In this document: positions 17,293 through 25,275 of the stretch, in pieces
Layout of the letters: every line of letters starts with the position of its first letter
Numbering within the stretch: the first letter of the stretch is position 1
Assembly: GCF_003254475.1 (NCBI RefSeq)
Contig: NZ_QFYQ01000001.1
Coordinates: 3,100,001-3,164,000, forward strand
Reading direction: 5' to 3'
Source of the DNA: Phenylobacterium soli
GTDB taxonomy: Bacteria > Pseudomonadota > Alphaproteobacteria > Caulobacterales > Caulobacteraceae
Length of the DNA: 64,000 nt
The notes under the pieces: generated by a model
What the model saw: only the letters and a program-made list of their open reading frames with translations
Told to the model about the DNA's origin: nothing
Databases searched by the model: none
Position numbers and translations under genes: made by a program

Positions 17293-19016
17293 CAGTGGGA
17301 CTCCCGGGTGACGTCGGCGCTGGACTTGCCGACCAGGAAGTCGAGGTCGACGCCCTTGTCCGCCTGCATGACGGTGTCGATGTAGAGCCGGTACCAGCCG
17401 CGGTCGTACTTCGGGGCCGCGCGCGCCGCCTCCCAGGCCTGCCGCCGTCGGGCGAGCTCGGCCTCGTCGACCAGCAGGTCGAGACGGCGGCCCGGGCCGT
17501 CGAAGGCGATCTCGTCGCCGGTCTGCACCAGCGCCAGGGGACCGCCGGCCTCGGATTCCGGCGCCACGTGCAGGATCACCGTGCCGTAGGCGGTGCCGCT
17601 CATCCGCGCGTCCGAGATCCGCACCATGTCGCGCACGCCCAGCTCCAGGAGCTTGCGCGGCAGGGCCATGTTCCCGACCTCCGGCATGCCGGGATAGCCC
17701 TTCGGTCCGCAGCCCTTCAGCACCAGGATCGAGGTCGCGTCCACCGGCAGGTCGGGATCGTCGATGCGGGCATGGTAGTCCTCGATGTCCTCGAAGACGA
17801 CGGCCTTGCCGCGGTGGGTGAGCAACTCCGGCGTTGCGGCGCTGGGCTTCAGGATCGCCCCGTCCGGACAGAGGTTGCCGGTCAGCACCCAGACGCCCGA
17901 CGAAGGCCCGACCGGGACCTCGCGCGTGCCGATCACCTCGCGGTTCCAGACCTCGCCGCCGGCGGCGATCTCGCCCTGGGTCTTGCCCCAGGCGGTCACC
18001 GCCTCGCGCCGCAGCAGATCGCCGAGCTCGTTGAGCACGGCGGGCACGCCGCCGGCGTAGCAGAAGTCCTCCATCAGGTACTGGCCGGAGGGCATCAGGT
18101 TCACCAGCAGCGGGACCTCGCGCCCGATCACGTCGAAGTCGTGAAGGTCGAGCGGCACGCCGACCCGGCCAGCCAGGGCCAGCAGGTGCACCACCGCATT
18201 GGTGGAGCCGCCGATGGCGGCGTGAACCAGGATCGCGTTCTCGAACGCCTCGCGGGTCAGGATGTCCGAGGGCTTCACGTCATCCTTCACCATCTGAACG
18301 ATGCGGTTGCCAGAGAGGTGCGCCAGCACCCGGCGTCGCGCGTCCACCGCCGGCAGGGCCGAATTGTTGGGCAGGCTCATGCCCAGCCCCTCGACGATGG
18401 CCGACATGGTGGAGGCGGTGCCCATGGTGTTGCAGGTGCCGGCCGAGCGGCTCATGCCGCTCTCGGCGGCCATGAAGTCCGCCAGGCTCATGTCACCGGC
18501 GCGGACCTCCTCGGAGAAGCGCCAGACGTCCGTGCCCGAGCCGATGTCCTGGCCGCGGAACTTGCCGTTCAGCATCGGGCCCGAGGACACGAAGATGGCC
18601 GGCAGGTCGACGCTCGCCGCCCCCATCAAGAGGCCGGGCGTGGTCTTGTCGCAGCCGCCCAGCAGCACCACCCCGTCGATGGGGTTGGCGCGGATCGATT
18701 CCTCCACCTCCATGGCGAGCAGGTTGCGGAACAGCATGGCCGTCGGCCGCATCTGGGTCTCCGGCAGGCTCATGGCCGGGAACTCGATGGGCACCCCGCC
18801 GGCCTCCCAGATCCCGCGCTTCACGAAGCCGGCGAGTTCGCGCAGGTGCACCTGGCAGGTGACCAGCTCCGACCAGGTGTTGGCGATGCCGATGATCGGG
18901 CGGCCGTCGAAGACGTGCTCGGGGAGGCCCGTGGCCTTGATCCAGCTCCGGTGGATGAAGCCGTCGCGGTCGATCTTGCCGTAGCTTCGCTGGCTGCGCA
19001 GCGGTGGCTTGGCCAT
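17292..19016 (-). CDS. IlvD/Edd-family sugar acid dehydratase (galactonate/arabonate type)
   Basis: This 574-residue Fe-S dehydratase closely follows the L-arabonate/D-galactonate dehydratase subgroup. It shows FDGRPIIGIANTWSELVTC, the cluster cysteines in VVLLGGCDKTTPGLLMG, GTCNTMGTASTMS and LKGCGPKGYPGMPE, and the C-terminal DARMSGTAYGTVILH. It would dehydrate the aldonic acid produced by the dehydrogenase and lactonase to a 2-keto-3-deoxy acid. Because a KDGal kinase and KDPGal aldolase follow, galactonate is the likeliest substrate, although many members also accept arabonate or fuconate. The stop overlaps the dehydrogenase ATG (TGATG). The lactonase gene is upstream across 116 bp that hold a tandem repeat. 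Confidence 0.92.
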   Translation of the reverse strand: MAKPPLRSQRSYGKIDRDGFIHRSWIKATGLPEHVFDGRPIIGIANTWSELVTCQVHLRELAGFVKRGIWEAGGVPIEFPAMSLPETQMRPTAMLFRNLLAMEVEESIRANPIDGVVLLGGCDKTTPGLLMGAASVDLPAIFVSSGPMLNGKFRGQDIGSGTDVWRFSEEVRAGDMSLADFMAAESGMSRSAGTCNTMGTASTMSAIVEGLGMSLPNNSALPAVDARRRVLAHLSGNRIVQMVKDDVKPSDILTREAFENAILVHAAIGGSTNAVVHLLALAGRVGVPLDLHDFDVIGREVPLLVNLMPSGQYLMEDFCYAGGVPAVLNELGDLLRREAVTAWGKTQGEIAAGGEVWNREVIGTREVPVGPSSGVWVLTGNLCPDGAILKPSAATPELLTHRGKAVVFEDIEDYHARIDDPDLPVDATSILVLKGCGPKGYPGMPEVGNMALPRKLLELGVRDMVRISDARMSGTAYGTVILHVAPESEAGGPLALVQTGDEIAFDGPGRRLDLLVDEAELARRRQAWEAARAAPKYDRGWYRLYIDTVMQADKGVDLDFLVGKSSADVTRESH

Positions 19017-19092
19017 GCGCGTGTCCCCTGCTTCTCTCGGCGGCGCCCTTGAGGGCAGAACCCGCGAGCACGCGTGACGGTTCAGCGGCGCG

Positions 19093-19145
19093 CCAGGCGA
19101 AGAGGTCGGGCGAAGAGGTTAGGCGAAGAAGCTCAGGCGAAGAGG
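19093..19145 (-). repeat. 13-14 bp tandem repeat across the lactonase stop codon (4 copies)
   Basis: On the minus strand CCTCTTCGCCTGA, GCTTCTTCGCCTAA, CCTCTTCGCCCGA and CCTCTTCGCCTGG follow each other without gaps (19145 to 19093). The first copy holds the TGA stop of the lactonase gene. A second stop (TAA) is in copy 2. Unit length is 13, 14, 13 and 13 bp. Confidence 0.85.
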
Positions 19146-19981
19146 GGCAGCGGCAGTCCCCTGACGCCGACCTCCGCGGCGAACAGCCCGCCGGCCAGCG
19201 GCTGCGTCTCGCGCTCGGCGTTCGACAGGCCCTCCCAGGCGCTGGTGATGTAGAGGGTGGCAAGGTCCTCGCCGCCGAACATGCAGGCGCTGGGCTGCGA
19301 GACCGGGGTCTCCAGGATGCGGTCGATGCGCCCGTCCGGCGCGTAGCGGACGACGCGCGAGGCGCCCCACTCGGCGTTCCACAGATAGCCCTCGGCGTCG
19401 ACGCAGGAACCGTCCGGCCCGCCCAGCTCGGTTCGAGCGAAGACCTCGCGCCGGGAGAGATCGGCGGTGTCGCAGGCCCAGATCGTTCGCCGGACGGAAT
19501 CCGCGACGTAGAGCCGGCGGCCGTCCGGGCTCATGGCCAGGCTGTTGGCGATGTGGATCCCCTCGATCACCGGTTCGGTGAAGCCGTCGGGACAGGTGCG
19601 GAAGATCCGGCCCGGGCGCTTGCCGCCATCGTCGTCCATGCTCGACCACCAGAAGCAGCCGTCACCGAGCAGCACGCCGTCGTTGCTGCGGAACCCGGGG
19701 CCGAGGTCCATCGGCTGACGCAGCTCCGTCGCGCCGGTGCGCGGGTCGAAGAACGCGAGTCCACGCTCGGTGGCCAGCAGCAGGGCGCCGGAGACCGTCG
19801 GGGCTGCGGCGCTTGCGCGCATCGGCAGCTCGTAGCGTCCCGATCGGCCGTCCGCCGGAGCGAGCCAATTCAGGCGCGCGCCCTTGATGTCGAACCAGTA
19901 GAGCCGCCCTTCCCGGGGGCTCCAGCAGGGGCCTTCGCCCAGGATATCGGCCGATTCCACCGCGCAGCTGATCTTGCTCAT
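19133..19981 (-). CDS. SMP-30/gluconolactonase family sugar lactonase
   Basis: This 282-residue six-bladed beta-propeller lactonase has the family metal and substrate residues. They include Glu in LGEGPCWSPREG, Asn/Asp in GFRSNDGVLLG, Asn in GIHIANSLAMSPDG and Asp in LGGPDGSCVDAEGYLW. It would hydrolyse the galactono-lactone formed by the short-chain dehydrogenase to galactonate. It is the first gene of the De Ley-Doudoroff operon, starting at ATG 19981 beside a divergent control region. The last codons (Leu-Phe-Ala-stop) lie in a 13-bp repeat present four times, so its C-terminus may vary between strains. Confidence 0.93.
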   Translation of the reverse strand: MSKISCAVESADILGEGPCWSPREGRLYWFDIKGARLNWLAPADGRSGRYELPMRASAAAPTVSGALLLATERGLAFFDPRTGATELRQPMDLGPGFRSNDGVLLGDGCFWWSSMDDDGGKRPGRIFRTCPDGFTEPVIEGIHIANSLAMSPDGRRLYVADSVRRTIWACDTADLSRREVFARTELGGPDGSCVDAEGYLWNAEWGASRVVRYAPDGRIDRILETPVSQPSACMFGGEDLATLYITSAWEGLSNAERETQPLAGGLFAAEVGVRGLPLPLFA

Positions 19982-20049
19982 GTGCCTCCGGCCCGTTCGG
20001 GCGTCTGCTGGGGGCGTTGCTGTAATGCCTTCGACTTCTACCCTGCGAC

Positions 20050-20107
20050 AACCTGACTAGGCGCGTTCGCTACCGTTCAGGGTCACCCAGCTACTATCTA
20101 ACCTGAC
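20050..20107. promoter_or_regulatory. Direct repeats AACCTGAC 50 bp apart in divergent control region
   Basis: AACCTGAC occurs at 20050-20057 and 20100-20107, exactly 50 bp apart (about five helical turns). Both lie between the lactonase operon start (19981) and the small gene at 20131. Same-face spacing suits a looping or dimer-of-dimer regulator. No regulator gene is linked. Confidence 0.35.
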
Positions 20108-20130
20108 GAATCGGGAGGGGATCCCACCAG

Positions 20131-20361
20131 ATGACGCTGTCGAGCTACTCAGACGTTTTCTCCATCAGTCACGAGCGTGACTACGAGGAGGATATCCACG
20201 TGGGCGATCTGGTGCGCACGGGCCCCAACCTCTATCCGCACTTCGAAGTGGTCGCGGTGCACGGCGACAAGGCCTGGGTGCGCAACGTCCAGAACGGGGC
20301 CGACCACCTCGCCCTCCTGTCCCGCTGCCGCAAGATCAACGGACAACCGGCCGAGGGCTGA
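20131..20361 (+). CDS. Small hypothetical protein, 76 aa
   Basis: This 76-residue protein has an SH3-like beta pattern in its centre (HVGDLVRTGPNLYPHFEVVAV followed by DKAWVRNVQ) and no membrane segment. The family is not recognised. A GGGAGGGGA element lies upstream of the ATG at 20131. It is the first gene on the plus strand of the divergent pair with the lactonase operon and precedes the GH1-like gene by 74 bp. Its stop codon sits in the loop of a perfect hairpin (20351-20371), which may end transcription or protect the message end. Confidence 0.65.
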   Translation: MTLSSYSDVFSISHERDYEEDIHVGDLVRTGPNLYPHFEVVAVHGDKAWVRNVQNGADHLALLSRCRKINGQPAEG

Positions 20362-20371
20362 TCGCCCTCGG
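20351..20371 (+). terminator. Hairpin spanning a stop codon, possible terminator
   Basis: CCGAGGGC (20351-20358), loop TGATC containing the stop codon of the 76-aa gene, GCCCTCGG (20364-20371). The 8-bp stem is perfect, but no T-run follows, so Rho-independent termination is doubtful. Confidence 0.4.
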
Positions 20372-20405
20372 ACCGCCAGCCGAACAATGAACCCTGGGCG
20401 CGGCG

Positions 20406-20422
20406 CCGGAGTTTAGCTCCGG
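20406..20422 (+). repeat. Second hairpin before the GH1-like gene
   Basis: CCGGAG (20406-20411), loop TTTAG, CTCCGG (20417-20422). It lies between the 76-aa gene and the GH1-like gene, about 30 bp before the latter's ribosome binding region. It could be a leader structure or part of an intergenic attenuator. Confidence 0.35.
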
Positions 20423-20435
20423 GGCGCGATCGCCT

Positions 20436-21779
20436 GTGCGCCAATCCGGAGGACGCGCCATCTCCGCCTTCATGTTCGCAACGGGGATCGAGAACTCCAT
20501 CCCCAAGATCAACGGTGGCCGCGAGCGCGTGGACCAGATGGAGTCCTGCGGCCACTACCGGCACTGGCGGAAGGACTTCGAGCTCGTCGAGGATCTCGGC
20601 CTGCGCTTCCTGCGCTACGGCCCGCCGCTGCACACCACCCTGATCGGCCCCGACCGCTACGACTGGGAGTTCGCCGACGTCACCTTCGCCGAGCTGAAGC
20701 GGCGCGACATCATCCCGATCGTCGATCTCTGCCATTTCGGCGTGCCCGACTGGCTCGGCAACTTCCAGAATCCGGACTTCCCGGAGGTGTTCGCCCGCTA
20801 TGCGGCCGCCTTCGCCCGGCGCTTCCCGTGGGTGCAGCTCTACACCCCGGTCAACGAGATGTTCATCTGCGCCCAGTTCTCCGCCAAGTTCGGCTGGTGG
20901 AACGAGGAAGGCACCACCGACCTGACCTTCGTCACGGCCCTCAAGCACATCGTGAAGGCCAATGTGCTGGCGATGATGGAGATCCTGAAGGTCCGGGCCG
21001 ACGCGATCTTCATCCAGTCGGAAAGCTCGGAATATTTCCATGCGGAGAACCCGGCCGCCATCAAGCCGGCGGAGATCGAGAACGCCAAGCGCTTCCTGTC
21101 GCTGGACCTGAACTACGGCCACCGGGTGGACTCGGAGATGTACGAGTACCTGATGGACAACGGCATGACCCGGGACGAGTACCACTTCTTCCTGGGCAAC
21201 GCGCTGCACCACCACTGCATCCTGGGCAACGACTACTACTGGACCAACGAGCACCGGGTCGACGCGCAGGGCATCAGCCGCGCCTCCGGCGAGATCTTCG
21301 GCTATTCGGAGATCACCCGGCAGTACTACGCCCGCTACCGGCTGCCGGTGATGCACACCGAGACCAACATCGCCGAGGGCCCGAACGGCGACGAGGCGGT
21401 CAACTGGCTCTGGAAGGAATGGGCCAACGTGCTGCGCGTCCGCAACGACGGCGTGCCGACCGTGGGCTTCACCTGGTACTCGCTGACCGACCAGATGGAC
21501 TGGGACGTGGCGCTTCGCGAGAAGAACAACCGCATCCACCCGGTCGGGCTCTACGATCTCAACCGCGAGATCCGCCCCGTGGGCCGCAGCTACAAGCAGC
21601 TGATCGCCGACTGGCGCGAGGTGCTGCCGACCCAGAGCGTCTGCCTCTCCGTCCCCATCGTGCCGCCCTCGGAGCATGAGGAGCCCGCCGCCCAGCGCCA
21701 ACGCGCGGCGGCCCGCCACCTGCGCGCCGTCGAGGTGGGCGACGACGAGCAAGGCCAGGCGTCCTCGAGCCGCTCGTGA
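20436..21779 (+). CDS. GH1-like glycosyl hydrolase family protein
   Basis: This protein of up to 447 residues has a TIM-barrel GH1 fold. FATGIENS opens the barrel, the acid/base Glu is in YTPVNEMFICAQF, and the candidate nucleophile Glu is in VMHTETNIAEG. Both catalytic glutamates are therefore kept, although the second motif departs from the usual TENG. The substrate is unknown. The start is unclear. GTG at 20436 is the outer limit and ATG at 20472 is near the conserved FATGIENS. A perfect GGAGG (20448-20452) sits 7 nt before an in-frame ATC at 20460, so a rare ATC start is possible. The 3' end overlaps the aldose epimerase gene by 4 bp (GTGA). The C-terminal 50 residues are low-complexity and polar. 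Confidence 0.85.
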   Translation: MRQSGGRAISAFMFATGIENSIPKINGGRERVDQMESCGHYRHWRKDFELVEDLGLRFLRYGPPLHTTLIGPDRYDWEFADVTFAELKRRDIIPIVDLCHFGVPDWLGNFQNPDFPEVFARYAAAFARRFPWVQLYTPVNEMFICAQFSAKFGWWNEEGTTDLTFVTALKHIVKANVLAMMEILKVRADAIFIQSESSEYFHAENPAAIKPAEIENAKRFLSLDLNYGHRVDSEMYEYLMDNGMTRDEYHFFLGNALHHHCILGNDYYWTNEHRVDAQGISRASGEIFGYSEITRQYYARYRLPVMHTETNIAEGPNGDEAVNWLWKEWANVLRVRNDGVPTVGFTWYSLTDQMDWDVALREKNNRIHPVGLYDLNREIRPVGRSYKQLIADWREVLPTQSVCLSVPIVPPSEHEEPAAQRQRAAARHLRAVEVGDDEQGQASSSRS

Positions 21780-22849
21780 CCGGCGGGGCGACGATCGGCG
21801 GCGCGCCCGTCGTCACCCTGATCGCCGGCGACGCGCCCGCCTCCGGCCCCGCCTTCCTGGCCGCCGAGGTGCTGCCCGGCCGCGGCTTCATGCTGCTGCA
21901 GGCGAGCCTGCGCCTGCCCGACGGCCGCGTCGTCGACGCCATCCACGCCCCGTCCACGGCCGAGGCGGCGCGCGCCCTCGACGGCGGTCCCGAGGATTTC
22001 GCCGGCAACGCCGCCTTCAGCTTCGGCGGGGCGATCCTGCTGCCCTACGCCAACCGCATCCGCGGCCGCGCCCTGCCCGAGCGGCGCGAGATCGAGACGC
22101 AGATCGCGGGCGAGCGCGTGCGCCTGCCGCGCAACTGGGGCGGCAAGCGGCCGGGCGCCGAGCAGTACGCCATGCATGGCCTCATCCTCGACGCGGCCGT
22201 GCCCTTCGACCAGCCGTCGCGGGACCGGATCACCGGGCGCCTCGCGGCCGGCGACTTTGGCGGACGCTGGCCCGGGCAGGCCGAGGCGGACTTCGAGTGG
22301 AGCCTCGCGGGCGGCGCCTTGCTGCTGACCGTGCGGACCCGGAATGTCGGAGACCGGCCGCTGCCGCTCGGCGTGGGCTGGCACCCCTACTTCGCCCTGC
22401 CCTCCGGCGACCGGCGGCAGGCGCGCCTGCGCGTGCCCGCGCGGTTGCGGGTCGAGGTCAACGACTATGACGAGGTGCTGCCGACCGGCCGCCTCACGCC
22501 GGTGGCGGGCGGCCCCTACGACTTCGCAAGGCCGGCCCAGTTGGGCGATCTCTATCTCGACGACTGCTTCACCGACCTCGAAGCCGCGGCCGTGGAGATC
22601 CAGGATCCGGCCGCCGGCCTCGGCCTGAGGATCATCGCCCCCTCGCCGCACGTGGGCGCCTTCCAGATCTATGCGCCGCTGGAGCAGGCCTTCGTCGTCG
22701 TGGAGCCGCAGTTCAACCTCGCCGATCCGTTCGGCGCCGAATGGGGCGGGCGCGACACCGGCATGGTGCGCCTGGAGCCCGGCGGCACGGCGACCTACGA
22801 GGCCAGGGTCGAGCCCTTCGCCCTGGCGACCGCCGCGGGGAACCCCTGA
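21776..22849 (+). CDS. galM: Aldose 1-epimerase (galactose mutarotase)
   Basis: This 357-residue galactose mutarotase-like protein has a large beta-sandwich. Substrate-site motifs include LLPYANRIRGR, the His in YAMHGLILD, the catalytic His in LGVGWHPYFALP and the Glu-containing VVVEPQFNLADPFG. It interconverts alpha and beta anomers of galactose or related aldoses, supplying the right anomer to the sugar dehydrogenase. It starts at a GTG (21776) overlapping the GH1-like stop codon, so the two proteins are translationally coupled: a glycosidase releases a sugar and a mutarotase processes it. The pairing supports a galactose-oriented role for this region. Confidence 0.9.
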   Translation: MTGGATIGGAPVVTLIAGDAPASGPAFLAAEVLPGRGFMLLQASLRLPDGRVVDAIHAPSTAEAARALDGGPEDFAGNAAFSFGGAILLPYANRIRGRALPERREIETQIAGERVRLPRNWGGKRPGAEQYAMHGLILDAAVPFDQPSRDRITGRLAAGDFGGRWPGQAEADFEWSLAGGALLLTVRTRNVGDRPLPLGVGWHPYFALPSGDRRQARLRVPARLRVEVNDYDEVLPTGRLTPVAGGPYDFARPAQLGDLYLDDCFTDLEAAAVEIQDPAAGLGLRIIAPSPHVGAFQIYAPLEQAFVVVEPQFNLADPFGAEWGGRDTGMVRLEPGGTATYEARVEPFALATAAGNP

Positions 22850-22886
22850 GCCCATACCGGGTTTTCTGGCTCCGACGAGGCCAGAC

Positions 22887-23171
22887 ATGGACCGCGCCAG
22901 ACCCCGCACCGACATCCAGACCGGCGAAGTGGTGGACTTCGACGAGGCCCTGCTCGCCAGCCTGCCGGCTGAGCTGAGGGAGGAGCTCCGCGCCGAGGCG
23001 ATCATGCTGGCCGACGCCTTCGCGCCGAAGGGCCGCGCCCACGAGCTCGAGGCCATGGCCGATGCGCTCACCCGCGGCGAGGCTCGGAGCGCCGAGCCTC
23101 AGATGGACCGCCGCCGGGCGCGCGGCCTCGCCGCCGCCTTGCGCGCCATCGCCCGCAGTTCGGAAGGCTGA
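22887..23171 (+). CDS. Small hypothetical protein, 94 aa
   Basis: This 94-residue, helix-rich, charged protein (MDRARPRTDIQTGEVVDFDE ... LPAELREELRAEAIMLADAF) has no recognised domain, signal peptide or membrane segment. It lies 37 bp after the galM stop on the same strand and converges on the hybrid kinase gene, ending 3 bp before that gene's stop codon. An ACGAGGCCAGAC stretch upstream gives a modest ribosome binding site. The amino-acid composition (Ala, Arg, Glu) is normal for this genome. Confidence 0.6.
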   Translation: MDRARPRTDIQTGEVVDFDEALLASLPAELREELRAEAIMLADAFAPKGRAHELEAMADALTRGEARSAEPQMDRRRARGLAAALRAIARSSEG

Positions 23172-23174
23172 AGC

Positions 23175-25274
23175 CTATTCGGCGGCCGGCAGGGCCTCGC
23201 TGGCCTTGAGCCGGTCGGCGCCGCGGCGGCGGCGGCGGGCGGGCCGGTCGAGCACCTTGCGCAGCTTGGCGGCCAGGACGGCGGTCTCGTAGGGCTTGTC
23301 GAGCAGCGGGAATTCCGCCGTCTCCAGCACCGCCCCCTCGCCCATGAAGCCTGAGGTCAGGAGCACCGGCAGGCCGGGCCGCATCGCACGCGCCTCGCGC
23401 GCCAGTTCGAGGCCGCTGCGGCCGCCGGGCATGACCACGTCGGAGAACAAGAGGTCGATCGGCGCCTCGGAGCGGAGGACCTCGAGCGCCTCGGCGGCAT
23501 TGGTCGCCGTCGTCGCCTGGTAGCCGAGCCCGGTCAGCATATCGAGGGTCAGGGCCAGGACCGTCGGATCGTCCTCGACGAGGAGCACCCGCTCGGAGCC
23601 GCCCTGCGCCTCGGGCGGCGGCGCCTCGGCGCGCACCACCTCGACGGGGGCGTCGGAGGCCGGCAGCCGCAGCTGAAAGCGGGTGCCGGCGCCGGGGGTC
23701 GACTCGACGCGCACCTCGCCATCGGACTGGCGCACGAAGCCATAGACCTGGCTGAGGCCGAGGCCCGAGCCCTTGCCCACTTCCTTGGTGGTGAAGAACG
23801 GCTCGAAGACCCGCTCGCGGATCTCGGGCGACATGCCGACGCCGGTGTCGGAGACGTCGATCAGCACCCGCTCTCCCCTGGGCCCCGGCTCGCGCTCGGT
23901 GGCCAGGGTGAGGACGCCGCCGCTCGGCATGGCGTCGCGCGCATTGACGGCGAGGTTCAGGAGGGCGGTCTCGAGCTGGGTCGGGTCGACATGGGCGCAG
24001 AGCGCCTCCTCGCCGAGCCGCAGGTCGAGCGTCACCGCCTCGCCGACGGCCTGGCGGATCAGCGGGCTGAAGTCGCGGATAAGGGCGTTCACGTCGAGGC
24101 TGACGGGGGACAGGTGCTGGCGACGCGAAAACGCCAGCAGCTGACGGGTCAGGTCGCGGCCGCGTTCGGTGGCCAGGCGGATGGCCTCGATGCGCCGCTG
24201 GCGGCGGGCCTCGTCCTCGGCCTTGCGGCCCAGCATGTCGACGTTGCCGAGCACCACCGTCAGCAGGTTGTTGAAGTCGTGGGCCACCCCGCCGGTCAGC
24301 TGGCCGACCGCCTCCATCTTGCGGGCCTGGGTGAGCTGCTCCTCCAGCTGCTTGCGATCGGTGGCGTCGAGGATGACGCCGAATATCTCGCGGGCCTGGC
24401 CATCCTCGCTCGGGGCGACGACGCCCTGGTCCTGAAGCACTCGGTACTGGCCGTCGGCGCAGAGCCAGCGGAACTCGACGCTGTACTGGCCCGTCTCGGC
24501 CGCCGCCGCGACCCGCTCGACCACCATGTCGACGTCGTCGGGATGGATGCGGCTGGTGCCGAACCCGGCTTCTTTGACGAAGCGCGAGGCGGGAAAGCCG
24601 GTGATGTCCTCGACCGCCTCGGAGACGAACTGCGGGGCGAACGGCGGCTCGATGCTGCGCGAGTGGATCACGATCGGCAGCGTCTTGAGGATCGCCTCCT
24701 GCCGCGCCTCGGTCACCCTCAGCGCGCGCTCGGCCTGATCCTTCTCGGCCTTCACCCGGGCGTGCTCGTCCAGCAGCCACTGCTGATAGGCCGACTGACG
24801 CTTCACCTCCTCGGTCTTGAGGTAGAGATCGACGAGGACCTGCACCTTCGACTTGAGGATGAACGGGTCCACCGGCTTGAACACCACGTCCACCGCGCCG
24901 GCCGAATAGGCCTGGAAGACGTGGGCCTCGTCCCGGAAGATCGCGGTCAAGAAGACGATCGGCGTGCGCGAGGTGCGCTTGCGGGCGCGGATGAACTGCG
25001 CCGTCTCGTAGCCGTCCATGCCCGGCATGTGCAGGTCGAGCAGGATGACCGCGAACTCCTCGGTGAGCAGGCGCTTGAGCGCCTCCTCGCCCGAGCGCGC
25101 CACCACCAGGTCGTGGCCGAGCTCCTCCAGCGCCTGGATCGCGGCGAAGGCGTTCCGCTCGTCGTCGTCGACGATCAGAATCCGCGCCTGGATCGGCTTG
25201 TCCAGGTCGGGGGGCGCCGGAGACGGCTCCCCCCGCCAGGTTGGCTCGGGACTGGCCTTGAGGGCTCGGGTCAC
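23175..25274 (-). CDS. Hybrid histidine kinase with receivers at both ends (REC-PAS-HisKA-HATPase-REC)
   Basis: This 699-residue soluble kinase starts with a receiver (acceptor Asp80 in [13 protein letters not shown]). A coiled linker (about residues 150-195) and a PAS domain (about 200-305) come next. The dimerisation domain has His332 in [11 protein letters not shown], a form typical of cytoplasmic hybrid kinases, and the ATPase has [16 protein letters not shown] and [12 protein letters not shown] second receiver follows with Asp612 in FSDVVMPG. The GTG start (25274) is one base after the TGA of the HAMP-repeat kinase, so the two are co-translated. The first receiver may take phosphate from that partner; this is inference. 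No membrane segment is present. Confidence 0.94.
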   Translation of the reverse strand: MTRALKASPEPTWRGEPSPAPPDLDKPIQARILIVDDDERNAFAAIQALEELGHDLVVARSGEEALKRLLTEEFAVILLDLHMPGMDGYETAQFIRARKRTSRTPIVFLTAIFRDEAHVFQAYSAGAVDVVFKPVDPFILKSKVQVLVDLYLKTEEVKRQSAYQQWLLDEHARVKAEKDQAERALRVTEARQEAILKTLPIVIHSRSIEPPFAPQFVSEAVEDITGFPASRFVKEAGFGTSRIHPDDVDMVVERVAAAAETGQYSVEFRWLCADGQYRVLQDQGVVAPSEDGQAREIFGVILDATDRKQLEEQLTQARKMEAVGQLTGGVAHDFNNLLTVVLGNVDMLGRKAEDEARRQRRIEAIRLATERGRDLTRQLLAFSRRQHLSPVSLDVNALIRDFSPLIRQAVGEAVTLDLRLGEEALCAHVDPTQLETALLNLAVNARDAMPSGGVLTLATEREPGPRGERVLIDVSDTGVGMSPEIRERVFEPFFTTKEVGKGSGLGLSQVYGFVRQSDGEVRVESTPGAGTRFQLRLPASDAPVEVVRAEAPPPEAQGGSERVLLVEDDPTVLALTLDMLTGLGYQATTATNAAEALEVLRSEAPIDLLFSDVVMPGGRSGLELAREARAMRPGLPVLLTSGFMGEGAVLETAEFPLLDKPYETAVLAAKLRKVLDRPARRRRRGADRLKASEALPAAE

Positions 25275-25275
25275 G

